Assembly (NCBI GenBank): GCA_023653785.1
Contig: JAMKCH010051315.1
Coordinates: forward strand, 1 to 64,000
Length of the DNA: 64,000 nt
Reading direction: 5' to 3'
Origin: Ophioderma brevispina
Taxonomy: Eukaryota > Echinodermata > Ophiuroidea > Amphilepidida > Ophiodermatidae
A program made the position numbers and the translations under genes. The notes under the pieces were generated by a model. That model made no database searches. It was not told the DNA's origin and saw nothing but the letters and a program-made list of their open reading frames with translations. This document shows, piece after piece, positions 13,010 to 24,746 of the stretch (positions are counted from its first letter, which is position 1; each line of letters opens with the position of its first letter).

Positions 13010-13200
13010 CTTATTAGTGACATGGAGCCCCTAACCGAAACCCTGTGCACCCCCACGGGATTTTTGGAGACCACCATTTTGGAAAACGCTTATACATATA
13101 GCTATCAAAATCAGGTGTGTCTGCAAAAATCCCCATCCTGGTTAAAGGAGTTGAGGGCCCGTTTTCAAAATGTGGCGTCCATTCACTTAATGCCCTTTTT
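13010..13200 (-). repeat. Dispersed repeat, inverted relative to the copy at 16.2 kb
   Basis: The reverse complement of this stretch matches 16200-16375. Shared blocks include GGATGGGGATTTTTGCAGAC / GGGTGGGGATTTTTGCAGAC and CTCCAAAAATCCC followed by GGGGGTGCA. No coding frame is convincing in either copy. Confidence 0.6.
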
Positions 13201-14463
13201 TTTGACATTATCTTGATTTTTGATCCAAATTCATGCACTATGTGGACCTACTAGTCGGCACCAACAAAACCACCAAGAAGTTGTGAAACACCCCTTTTGG
13301 CATGCTTGACCTGCCTCTAGAGGGCGCATATTTCAAAATGGCCACCAAAACAATGAAACCACCATGTATTTACACGCTTTAATATATGCCTCTTTAAAGG
13401 CAAAATGCCGGTGGCACCTAATTATATACTTTGTCATTGCACCTGTGGATTAGTTTGAGGAAAGTACACAACTTAAAATGAACATGATCGTTTAGCCTTT
13501 TAAGTGTATATATAGATGGCACTTATGTCAGAAAATGGTCCTCTTGACTTACTACACACTAGACCCACAACCACAGCCTCCTTAATCACTTATCACCTTG
13601 AATCCGCCATAACCAGGTTTCTTGAATCTTGATGTGTTGACGGACGGTTACTAAGTGAGCAACAAGTCTTCTTACTATATGCCTGCTTGCGGAGCTTCAC
13701 TGAGGTAAGGAGTGTAACGCGTACGACGCAACCAAAGCGTCCACTATAAGGTTGTTGTTCAGAAATTACTTAACGTACTTCAACACACAGGTGCTTGGTT
13801 TGTGGTCTATGTGGGATCAGGGGTGGAATGCCCCGGGGGAGCGGGCTCATTGCCTCTCCTTTTCGGCATCTGTGCCAGCGACCCGCCTGAGAGTGCGGGA
13901 GCTGTCGTTTTTGGCTGGAAAGACATCTGGAATTGGGGCGCACAGGATGCAGAGTGTCAAAGGGTGACTCAAAGGGCCTTTAGAACAATCAGCGCGCAAG
14001 TCCATCCGGGCACAGGTGGATGCCTTCGTCTGCGCGGCCGTACCAGCTGGCGTCACTGGAGCACCGTGAGTCATGTTTACTTAGGAGTCTTGGACTGCAC
14101 TCACTTATAAGACGCACATCGGAAGCAGTGGCTTAGCTAGGGAGGGGCAACCAAAAAAAAAAAATGGGGAGGGTGCAACATGCCCGACCTGGACCCCGCC
14201 AGGGGCAGTATACTTCTCTGCTTCAGGATTGTGATATAACCGAAGCTCTCTGGATGGGCTTAAACATGCTAAAACCCAAGAATCTTCTGGGGAGCTCCGC
14301 TCCTGGACCCCCGCACGTTCAGCATAGTTCATATGCTCCAGAAGGACATAACCCCTCCCTGAAAGCACTCGAACATGTAAACGCAAGAGCTTCCGGGTCT
14401 CTTCTGCCCCTGAACCCCCACAGGGGGCTTTTCCCCATTAACCCGTATGCCCGCATGCCCTGA

Positions 14464-14745
14464 GAACGACGGCACTTGCCCTGTTCTACTCATGTGTGGA
14501 GTATGCTTGCCCCTGTATGGGACGGGCAGCCCAGAAGCTTGACCCGACGTTGGATGCCTCCTGCCGCCTTGTCCGCGGGGTTCCCTTCGGCCACCTCCAG
14601 CGGACAACTTATACATCAGCAAGCCGTAGCATGCATGAGCATAGCTGCCCAAGTAATCTGGTATGGAGCACCCTGTGTTTTGACAGAGGCCGGCTGCTTT
14701 GACCGCCTTAAGGTAAGATGTAGTTTTCTTAGGCAAGTCTGGCTC
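14464..14745 (+). pseudogene. LINE reverse-transcriptase C-terminal fragment
   Basis: A plus-strand frame reads RTTALALFYS, CVEYACP..GRAAQ and KLDPTLDASCRLV. This is the block after the RT thumb in several non-LTR retrotransposons, where the family pattern is roughly LRT.AL.L.YS..EYACPVW followed by .LD..L...CRL..GCL. The frame shifts near 14500 and degrades after 14600. No catalytic RT core lies upstream in readable form, so this is an orphan 3' fragment. The GC-rich DNA on either side (13.8-14.9 kb) may belong to the same element, but I recognise nothing else in it. Confidence 0.65.
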
Positions 14746-15544
14746 GCTTTGAAATAGTCTCTAAAATGAGTTTGGGGAGTTGGCTTGTGGAAAGGAAAGA
14801 CTTGCTGTCACCCAAGTGGATCTATTGGTAGTGAGCTAGTGAGCGTCTTCCGCCTGAGCTGGTTTTCTCGTGGGCTGAGTGGCGGGGTCTCAGCTGATTG
14901 AGATCCAGAATCGGCCGATCTAAGCTTTCCTTGCAGAATTGATCTACCTGAACAGATCAGGGGACACTGGAGCATGCTCTTGGTCTGCCAAATGCACAGC
15001 AGGACCTTGCGAATTCGTGCAGCAAGCCAAACCTTTTACCCAACCTCTGGCTATAATCCTTTGAGAACCACTGTGTTTTGGATATAATAAGAAGAATTTT
15101 CCAATTTAATAATCCATTGGTATTGTTCATTGGCTATCTTTTAAGCCATGCTGTTTCCCTTGGTATACGATCTTAAATGCAGCTCCTTTGATTCAAATGA
15201 TCTTTCTTCCTCCTTCTCCTTCTTGAGTCAGATCTTAATTGTCTTCTTCTGTAATCAGATTAATTCTTGCCTTCCTCTACTCTATGTCAGACACCATCTT
15301 GTGGATCACGCTCCTGATGGCCACTTGAATCTAGTGCGCCATCATTTAACTTCCAACCATGATCATCTGGTTGGAGGAATTTCTGGCTCTGCCACATCTG
15401 CCTGGTACCAAAATCAGGGCTTGTAAATTGATTTCTGGATGTGCATCCTCACAAATCTCTCATACGAGTACTCTGGCACATCAGTGGATCTCCAATGCTT
15501 AGAAAGCCGAACGATATCATGTCACGTTTGACTTAGCCCTCGTC

Positions 15545-16205
15545 TACCTGATCCATTTTTTGTAACAAACTCCCGCCTCCCCCCCCCCCCCCCCTCCCCC
15601 CCCCCCCCCCCTACCCCCCCCCCCCCCCCCCCCGGACCCCCCCCCCCCGCCCCCCGTGATTTTCGTTACTGGACATCCAATTCCTGTAAATTTGGTACCC
15701 AGGGATAGCTTAGAGTTTTCTTCTTCTTTCATTGGATCAAAATAGTGCCAAATCCCATTATGACGTCACTATACGTCATATGTTGAGGAAAAGTATGAAA
15801 ATCAGTACTGAATATAGGGTTGAAAATTGATAATTCGCAATTTTAACGACTCAAAAACATTCTTATAAGGCATAAATGCTCTCAGTTTTTATAAAACTAG
15901 TCATTTTCCCTCAAGTAGAGCCAAAACCCAACAAAACCGCATGAAAATTGGATAGTCCTAACATTTTTGGCGAAAAATTGAATTTCCCCTGTGTGGTGTC
16001 TATGGAAATTGAACAAATTTTGCTAATATGTGCGAACTTTATGACGTCATTGTGACGTAATGCTATGCATGTTGCTACTCATTTTGGTATCAATGGAAAA
16101 GGAGGACCATAGCCATCTGTTGTAACCAAAATCAAGTGCCTGTGATGTTGCTGTGTTTGTTAGGCATGTTGGTCTGAGGTCTCAGTCTCTCCCGGAGGGG
16201 GGTTG
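15545..16205 (+). repeat. Dispersed repeat with CRE-like sites (copy 1 of 2)
   Basis: This segment aligns along its length with 61400-62000. Shared landmarks in order are TTTGTAACAAA, a C/G homopolymer, TTCGTTACTG, GGATAGCTTA, TATGACGTCA, TGTTGAGGAAA, GAATATAGGGT, GGCGAAAAATTGAATTT, a second TATGACGTC followed by ACGTAATGCTA, and a GGTA..CATAGC block. The copy begins with a C-rich tract (15571-15656), while the other has a G-rich one at the same point. No open frame is shared. The family is unknown to me. Confidence 0.7.
15571..15656. repeat. C-rich low-complexity tract
   Basis: About 85 bases, almost all C, at the start of the dispersed repeat. The length is unreliable. Confidence 0.9.
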
Positions 16206-16375
16206 GTTGCATTTTGGCCATCCATTTGAAAAAGCGCCCTCTCCGTTTAACCCAGGGTGGGGATTTTTGCAGACAACTGAGTTCAGTTGCTTATGGTATA
16301 AGCTTCCCAAAAAGGTTACCTGTCTCCAAAAATCCCCGGGGGGGTGCAGGGGGGGTCATGGTAGCCCGTATTCTA
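16200..16375 (+). repeat. Dispersed repeat, partner of the 13.0-13.2 kb copy
   Basis: It matches the reverse complement of 13010-13200 and follows directly on the CRE-bearing repeat. The two may be parts of one composite element. Confidence 0.55.
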
Positions 16376-16639
16376 TTTGACATATTTATCATACAAGTGA
16401 TATGCACATTTATTAGTGATTTTCAAATGAACCAAATGCCCCTTTAGTCTACCAATCACCTAAGATCCTTCATTGATTGGTTTTTTTATGAGACCGCAAT
16501 GTCGACCCAAGAAAAGTTAAAAAAAAATAGGTTGTTGATTATTTGTCAAAGAATAAGTGTATAGCAATATGATGACCCTAATTACCCCTAATGACCTTTG
16601 ACCTTCTCATCCATTACCTACCCACATAGTGCAATACTA

Positions 16640-18480
16640 TCAATCTTTAAGGGGCCTTTCTGTGATCCCAGCCTTGTCCCCCGACCCCACCACCTACACC
16701 ACATTGATCCATTTGAGCAACAACGACCATGAGTAACACAGCCGAACGCCGCTTGAAAAATCCATGACAAACAACATCAGACTGGCACTCCATTGAGGGA
16801 GGTGGCAAAGCCATGGATGGTTTGGACCAGTTGAGTTTCGGAAGAATGGGCTGCTCTGAAGCCATGTTGTTGTGATGGGTAATATGTTATGGTTGTCAAA
16901 ATGTTTCATACATGTGGAATGGCACTCACATGTTCAAAGTTCCACACGGAAACCGAAAACCAAAGAAACAGGGCGACAATTACATGCCCCTGTGCGGGAC
17001 CAGCCCTTCCACATATGGGTGTGATGAAACATTTGCCACCCCCAGGCCACCCGGCAAGCGGCCCGCGACCGAGAGAAAGCCTGATAAATTGACCGACCCG
17101 AATAGGCGCCAACTCAATGGCAAAAACTCCCCCAGACCCGAGGGGTGGAATGCCAATCAGGGCTAAAACTGCTGAAACTGTGGCTGTGTGGGTTCGTATT
17201 TTTACCATTTCTTAACTACCTCAGTGGAGTGTAATATCCGAACTGAGGGAACCTGCCTGGCTGAGGGCCCGGGACCGACTCCATGTCCCCCTCGGTGAAA
17301 AACAGATTTGGAATTGTGGGTCCAAAAGGAACCCAGCCCTCGTTCACATTCCCAGAGACCAACCACACCCGACTCCCAGGGCAGGTTATGCGACGAATCC
17401 CATCCTCTCCAACTCCCTGACAAAGGACCAGTAAACCCCCTTCCACAGACTCCACACAGAAATCTCCGACATTAGCGTCCATGAGCATTTCGGTCTCCCT
17501 GCGTGAGCTCCCTTTAATTCTCCAAAGGAAACACAGGCCAGCCTCCACCCCGGCCCCCTCTGGCCGGGCGATAGGCCCGCCGCCCCCGCTGTGCACAAAC
17601 CCTATTGGGACCTCTTTATCAATCCAGGGCAGCTTGCCCCTTTTCTGGCAACCAACCCGGATGGAATGCAAGTATCCACAGTTTCAAGCAGTAGTCCCGA
17701 TTGGGGACACAGGCTTTCAACAGCACTCATGTTGTGTCCTTTAGTGGGGAAATGTTTTTACCAAATTCCCACTCAGCTCAAATTATCATACATCCCGGAT
17801 CACCCTTATTTAAGGAAGATTTTATGGGGGTCCCAGACGGGACACAAACTGGGGGGCAAAGACGACAGCCACCACCGCGACCAGCCACGGCCCACCAAGC
17901 CCCCGGGGCACGACGATAGACTCCTCAAACTAGGATGGACCAGGCAAAGAACAAATCAAGAATGCTGGCCACTCCCCGCTGGCCCCCCCCCCACCTCCCG
18001 CTCAAGGTCAATAGGATCCATCATGTCCAATAAGTTGCCGACTCAGATCTTCCAAGTGGAAAATCCCGGCCTCAGTAGTCCCAGTGGGCCAACCAATGCC
18101 TCCAAGTTCAAAAATCACACCCCGCCATTACATGTTCTCCATGCGGGATCCCCGAACTTGGACCAGGGACACTCTCAACCCGTTTCAGGCAATTTGGGCC
18201 AGCCCGATCCGGAGGGCGACAGCAGGAAAGCGCCAACATCCAATAAACTCACCACCCGCAAGGCTCCAATCCGAACCCCACAAAACCCCACAGATGGTGC
18301 CCACGCCAGCTAGGCCGGGGGGCGCACAACAAGGCCGTCCCTCCGCACCATCACCCCACCACAGCCATCCTTCCATCCCTCGGACAACCGCAAAGCCACC
18401 AGGGACAACCTCCACCACTGCCAACCTCCGGGTCCAAACCAGGCCTGTCCCCATACCACATCAGGCCAATCTTTTATCCC
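16640..18480. other. GC-rich block with overlapping open frames, unidentified
   Basis: The base composition changes sharply here to C-rich on the plus strand. Overlapping frames are open on both strands; the longest is plus 17591-18313 (240 codons), and a 151-codon minus frame covers 17216-17671. The plus products are rich in Pro, Thr, Ser and Arg with no catalytic motif, membrane segment or repeat. Stop-poor frames in several registers are expected from this composition, so I do not call a gene. It could be a LINE ORF1-like or gag-like region, or a CpG-rich fragment of a transposon. It ends exactly where the GGTCA satellite begins. Confidence 0.3.
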
Positions 18481-19015
18481 ATACTGTAGTTACTGATGAG
18501 AGGTCAATAAAGTCAATCGTGACCCCATACATGACCCATGGTTTAGGGGTCAAAGTTCAAAAGTACTTCAAATTACGTTTCACTGCAAATCACTACTTCT
18601 TGTCACCAGATCACATAGTATGATCAGGTGACTTAAGGTAAGTGGTGCAGCTTGAAATCCCCCACAAAAGTTAACTAATGAAATTTGACAAGGGTCATCT
18701 AGGGTCATATGAGGTCAAACCTTTATCTTGTGTAAAATTTAAAACAAGTGCAAATAGAAAAATCTTATCCAATCCGGTGAGTACTTGATGAGAAGGTCAT
18801 AAAAGTCAATCGGGACCCAATCACATCACCCATGGTTAGGGGTCAAAGGTCAAATACTTCAATTATGTTACACTCAAATCATATTCTTTAAAGATTAAGT
18901 AGATGATCACGGGACGACATGTATGTGGTACAGCTTGACATCCCTCACAAAAGTGACTTACTAATGACATTTGAATCAAAGTCATCTGGGGTCAATTCGG
19001 CCCAAAGGCTAAAAA
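18480..19015 (+). repeat. ~293-base satellite units (two copies, proximal block)
   Basis: Two units are marked by CATGGTTTAGGGGTCAAAG near 18536 and a CCATGGTTAGGGGTCAAAGG variant near 18829, 293 bases apart. Each carries AGTACTTGATGAGA.GGTC or its equivalent, plus a GGTCATCTAGGGTCATATGA-like segment. They belong to the same family as the array at 21.2-24.7 kb. Confidence 0.75.
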
Positions 19016-19860
19016 TAGACAAAATATCAACAGGTCTATAAATTTGGATTTCTTGGCGCACCTTCCTGGCCGCCACTTCCGGCACTTTGGAAAAATTACA
19101 GTATCAAAAAGCCCTTGCCGCGAAAGTGCAACAGCCGCTACTATCGTTCCTATACAACCTAGAATTGAGCGTTTAATTTGTGTAGTTGTGTGGCGGATAT
19201 CGTCTAGTGATTTGCTTTTGTTTGTTATTAATGTGGCATTCTTCATATTTAACTGGTATATATTTAAAAAATGGACGAGGAAAGCGTCTTGGCGGTATGA
19301 TACGGCGACATATGTGAACCGCCGTAAAACACCATAGAATAGATACAAGGTTTATGGTCTATTTTAAAGTGGGGGCCCAGTACAAAAAATGGTCTGCCTA
19401 TTAAAACACAAGCTTTATGCGCTCTCTTGTATAATGTCATATCGTTGCTCCTGCCGTCGTACCTAGAGCAATGATGAAATTGAGGAGAGAATTTGAATCA
19501 TGATCTTTTTAAAAATCTCCCTTGAAACATTACATTGATAAGTGTCAGACACAGTTATGACAGAAAAGCGACAGTATATTTTTGCAGTCTTAACACCCTA
19601 GAATCTATGTACATTGTTTACTGGGTGGGTATTATATAGAGTGCTAATTTTGGTCCTCGATGAATAGGTCGTAAACTATCCTGGTTCTGACGCTAAGGAT
19701 TTGTCCCTTTTCTTGGACAAGTACTTCCCGTCTTTTGTGTTCTTGTTGTTTAACGGGACACGGCGTGAATGGTCTTACAGCAGTAGATAGACGCCGCCCA
19801 CCAAACTCAACAACCTCAACTTCAATTTTCATATTGCCGTACGCAGGGATGCCAAATAAA
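19016..19860. other. Unique spacer within the satellite domain
   Basis: AT-balanced sequence with no GGTCA repeats. Open frames of about 100 codons on both strands (18992-19348) lack recognisable motifs. Confidence 0.4.
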
Positions 19861-19940
19861 TCCGACCTCCTCCCCCCCCCCCCGAAAGTACCTAATGAAA
19901 TTTTGATCAAAGTCATTTGGGGTCAAATTCCGGTCTGAGA

Positions 19941-20115
19941 CTCTCGACTGTGCAGATCTGTAAAAACAGATCTAGTTCTACACAGTCGAGGAACCGACTG
20001 TTTTTTCTCTGTACGGTTTCTTCTTTACACAGTCGAGGGACTCGATTGTGCTTTTCTTTTGCTTACGGTTTCTGTGCACAGCGAAGGGGCTCGAATGTGC
20101 TTTGTTCTGTAAGTT
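19941..20115 (+). repeat. Hairpin-forming module with CTCGACTGTG / CACAGTCGAG arms
   Basis: CTCGACTGTG (19943-19952) pairs with CACAGTCGAG (19981-19990). Inside that, AGATCTGT pairs with ACAGATCT, giving a two-step stem-loop. Further ACACAGTCGAGG and CTCGATTGTGC pieces follow to ~20100. The same CTCGACTGTG..CAGATCTG words recur at 21.10, 23.08, 24.19 and 24.71 kb, so this is the spacer module of the satellite domain. Confidence 0.7.
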
Positions 20116-20499
20116 TCTTCTTTCTTTCTGCCAACTTCCGCGTCAAATTACAATTTGCCTCGTTCTGCCACATTACTTTAATCAATGTTGACGACTGGAC
20201 ACAAAGCATCAATGACACCCCGATATGGGACCGCTGTTTGGGGTCAAAGGTCACCAAATGGTCCATGGGATGCCAAAAACGTTGATTTCACCAAATATGC
20301 TCCTCCTCCTACAATTATGTTGCATGGAACGTGAACGATGGAATGGCAGCTCGGGGACACCTTCATAAAAGTTATGCCCAGAATGACGATCAAATGTCAT
20401 TTAAAGGGCATTTCCGGCCTTAGTTTAAAAGATGCTTCAAAAAAATCCTATCTACAATATGCAAAGGTGGTAGCTTGATGTGACATGCACAATGGCATG

Positions 20500-21090
20500 T
20501 TATAAATTCCATATAGGTCAATGGAGGTAATCCAGGGTCACAAGGTCAAATTTTACAAAATGCTCCGATTGGCTGAAATTTTACGTGAAAGATCCTTATA
20601 CATTCTAAAAATGTTCAAAATATTTTCGAGGTCAAAAGTAATTAATAGGTCAAAGGTCAAATTTTCAAAAACTGCTCCGATATTAAAGCTGAAATGTGAC
20701 TGACATGATCTTGGTGGACAGTCTAAAAACATGGTTGAAATCTTTTCGAGGGTCAAAGGTCATAAGAGTGTCAAAGGTCAAATTTTCAAAAGGTCAAAGT
20801 GATCTGAAATTTTACTGAAATGATCTTAGACATTCTAAACATGTGAAAATATTTTCGAGGTGGTCAAAGGTCAAATTTGGAAACTGCTCCGATTAAGCTG
20901 TGAATTTGACTGGAATGATCATGATGATATTCTAATACTGTTGAAAGATATTTGGGTCAAAGGGCATTAAGAGGTCAAAGGTCAGATTTTCAAATTCAAA
21001 ATGGCTCCGATTGAGCTGACATTTGAAAGATATCCTAGATATATGAAATATGTCTAAAATATTTCGAGATAAAAGGTCATGTAGGGTAAA
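20500..21090 (+). repeat. ~113-base tandem repeat with GGTCAAAGGTCA
   Basis: About five degenerate units, marked by GCTCCGAT near 20561, 20673, 20887 and 21003 and by ATTTTCGAGG between them. Each unit contains one or two GGTCAAAGGTCA direct repeats plus CAAATTTTCAAAA. Indels keep the spacing from being exact. Confidence 0.75.
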
Positions 21091-21099
21091 AGCGTCACT

Positions 21100-24000
21100 A
21101 CCTCGACTGTGCTCAGATCTGTCTCCAGTTAGTCTTCTTCTTAATAAGTAGGCGGTATAGGACTCTTAACTTACTGGTTCTTAAAGTTTTTGTCTTCTTC
21201 GTCTTTTTTCTACCAAGTGGCCGCTTTACTTCCTGCATACTGATCGGATTTAAACCACAAATGGTCAGAAGCATGGTTTGTTGAATGGTTTCAAAAGTTA
21301 TGCTGTGTTTGGGGTCAAAGGTCCGTAGGGGTCACAGCTCGGGTGGTCACAGTTAGTTACTGTGTTGTGTAAAAAAAATTTAAAACAAGGGGTCATAGGA
21401 CATCGTTTAGCCCGTCTCATAGGACTTGATGAGAGGTCAATAAAAGTCAATTTATGACTTAATTCACTGGACCATGGTTTAGGGGTCAGTCAAAGGTCAA
21501 AATACTAAATACGTGACCACATTCAAATCACTACTCCTCCTACAGATTAAGCAACCGGATGTGTGAGTCATGCATATGAATCAGGTTGAGACTCTTTACA
21601 AAAGTTATGGGGTCAAGAGGTCAATATGGGGTCATCTGAGGTCACAGGGTCAAACATATTTACTGTGTGAAAATTTAAAATTAGGGACAATATAAATTGT
21701 GAGCCCATCTCATAGGACCTTGATGAGAGGTCAATAAAAGTCCCATCATGAATCATCACTTGGAACCATGCTTTAGGGGTCAAAGGTCAAAATACTTCAC
21801 ATTAAGTTACATTCAAATCACACTCCTACAGATGAAACATGATAGTATACTTATGCCATTTAATGACTTGAGGAATTCAAAGTAATGGTTTTGTGGGTTT
21901 TATTGAGAGGTCAATTTGGGGTCATCTAGGGTTATTCTACCCCGCCTAACTTACACGTGCTTTGAAAGTACAACTAAGTCCAGTTTCTTGCTTTCTTGCT
22001 GTAAACATGCTAAATCTCAGACATGGAACAGCAATACTAACCAAAAATGGTCACAAGGACAAGGAACATGCACAGAAACTTGACATGACCCGATTGGTTG
22101 TCAAAGGTCACGATAGGAGGGTCACAGGGGTCAACACGATGAAACCATGTAAACAATCTAGCATTAGCTCAATGTCAAACATAATATGGCATCTTTGAGG
22201 ACTGGATAAACACTTACAAAACAAGTCAATCATGAATTCCACTGACCCATGGTTTAGGGGTCTCCCCCCCAAGGTCAATCTACTTCAAATTACGTTACAC
22301 TTCAAATCACTAAATTCTCCTACAGATTAAGCAACTTGGATCGTGTAGTCATGCATATGAATAGCTTGAGCCCCTTGTAAAAGTACGGGTCAGAGGGTCA
22401 ATATGGGTCATCTGGGGTCACAGAGGTCAGTAATTATTTACGTGTTTGTAAATTTAAATAAGTCCAAATGGAAAATCTGTGTTAGACAGTCTTATAGGAC
22501 TGATGACGCGGCGGTCAATAAAAAGTAATCATGACGTTATCACTGGCCCATGGTTTAGGGGGTCAAAGTGTGAAAATTGAAAATACTTCAAACTACGTTA
22601 CACTTGCACAGCACTACTCCTCCTACAGATTAAGCAACGATGTGTGAGTCATGCATATGAATTAACTTAAGCCCCTTTACAAAAGTTATGGGTCAAGAGG
22701 TCAATATGGGTCATCTGGGGTCACAGAGGGTCAAACATTATTTACTGTGTGTAAAATTTAAAACAAGGGTAAATAGAAAACGAATCTTTTATCCCACCCT
22801 GTAGTACTGATGAGAGGTCATAAAAGGCAATCAAGGCACCCCATCACATTGAACCCACGTTTAGGGGTCAAGTCAAAAACATCAAATTACGTTATAACTT
22901 CCCAAATCACTACTCCTTTTCGAGTACATAGTATGTCAACTGACTCATGTAGGTGATGCAGCTTTACATCCCCACAAATTTACTTAATGAAATTTTGATC
23001 AAAGGTCATTTGGTGGTCACAGGAGTCCAAGACCTGATTTCACAAAAATGCTTCTTCTACAAGTTCCGGGCTGAGTACTCTCGACTGTGTTCAGATTTGT
23101 AGACAGATCTAGTTCTTTTTCTTTCTGTCAAATCGCTAAGATCTAGGAAATGGAACATCCCATAATACCAAGAACTGGTCACAAGGACAAGTACATGCAC
23201 AGAAAGTTTTGACCTGACCCGATTGGTGGTCAAAGGTCATGATCGGGGTCACAGGGGTCAACGACCGATAACCCATGCAAAAAAATATAGAATTAGCTCA
23301 AATCTCAAACGACGAATGATGTCATCTTGTAGGACTGATTAACACTACAAAAAGTCAATTAGGACTTTGTCATATGACACGATTTAGAGGTCAGAGGTCA
23401 ATATACATCAACATACGTTACCCCTTCAAATCACACTCCTCCTACAGATTACAGAAACTTGATCATGTGAGTCATGCATATAATTAGCTTGAGCCCCTTA
23501 TAAAAGTTATGGGTCAGAGAGGTCAATATGGGGTCATTTGGGGTCACAGAGGTCAAACATATTTACTGTGTGGAAAGTTTAAAATAGGTCAAATAGCAAA
23601 TCTGTTTAGCCCTCTTATAGGACGTGATGAGCGGTCAATAAATGTCAATAATAATGACTCATCACTCTGACCATGGTGTAGGGGTCAAAGGTCAAAAATT
23701 ACTTCAAAATACGTTACACTTCACTCAACTACTCCTCTACAGATATCGCAACCTGATCGTGTGGTCATGCATATGAATATTAGCTTGAGCCCCTTTACAA
23801 AGTTATGGGTCAAAAGAGGTCAATATGGGGCATCTGGGTGTCACAGAGGTCAAACATATTTACGTGTGTAAAAAATTTAAAACAAGGTCAACTAGGAAAA
23901 TTTTTATCCTACCATTGTAGTACGTGATGATGAAGGTCAATAAAAGTCAATCATGACCCATCACAGGACCCATGGTCTTTAGCGGTCAACGGTCAAAATA

Positions 24001-24720
24001 CATCATCAAATGATGTTATACGTCAAATCACTACTACTTTTACAGATTAAAAGTATGATTCACGTGACTCATGTATGGTGATGAAGCTTGACCTCCCCAC
24101 AAAAGTTACTGAAATTTGATCAAAGGTCATTTGGAGGCACAGTGAATTTTCAAACTAAAAAGCTGTCTACACAGTTCCGGTCTGAGTACTACCTCAACTG
24201 GGTTCAGATCTGGAGCAGACTAGTTTCTTCTTCTTTCTGTCAACATGCAAATATCTCGACATGGATACTCAAAATAACCAAAACTGGTCACAGGACAAGT
24301 TATTGAACAGAAAACTTTTGACATGACGATTGGTTGTCAAAGGTCACGATAGGGTCACAGGAATTAACAACGTTAACCATACAAACAATCTAGAATTAGC
24401 TCAAATCTCAAAAGTAATGCTGTCAGCTGGGAAACTTCTAAACACTACAAAAAAGTCAATTACGACTTGGTTATATGACACATGATTTAGGGGTCAGGGG
24501 TCAAATACTCAAATTATGGTTACCACTTCAAATCACTACTCCGTCTACAGATTACATAACTTTGATCAAGATGAATCATGTATGTGGTGTAATGTGGCAT
24601 CCCCTACAAAAGTTACTTAATGAAATTTGTATCACAGGTCATTGGGGGGTCACAGGAGCCCAAGACCTGATGTTCACTAAAAATGCTACTTCTACAAGTT
24701 CGGTCTGAGTAGTCTCGACG
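21100..24720 (+). repeat. Higher-order satellite, period ~1.12 kb
   Basis: Units of ~290-305 bases are marked by CATGGTTTAGGGGTCAAAGG or variants near 21470, 21767, 22246, 22550, 22853, 23386, 23676, 23970 and 24482. A different spacer module, starting with CTCGACTGTG..CAGATCTG and containing ATCTCAGACATGGAACA-like words, occurs near 22005, 23130 and 24245, about 1,115-1,125 bases apart. From ~22.0 kb on, this gives a regular pattern of one spacer followed by three units. The third unit of each set has its own ending (GATGCAGCTTGACATCCCC... family). No coding frame is shared between units. Confidence 0.8.
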
Positions 24721-24746
24721 TGTTCAATCTGGAAACGAGTCTAGTT

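Noticed and set aside
13802..14110. Overlapping ~100-codon frames in the 13.8-14.1 kb GC-rich stretch
   Set aside because: Open on both strands because of composition, with no motif. Possibly part of the LINE whose tail lies at 14.46 kb, but not demonstrable.
14123..14150. CAGTGGCTTAGCTAGGGAGG resembling the hAT end at 56618
   Set aside because: Only one end is visible. No inverted partner or target duplication was found nearby, so no element was called.
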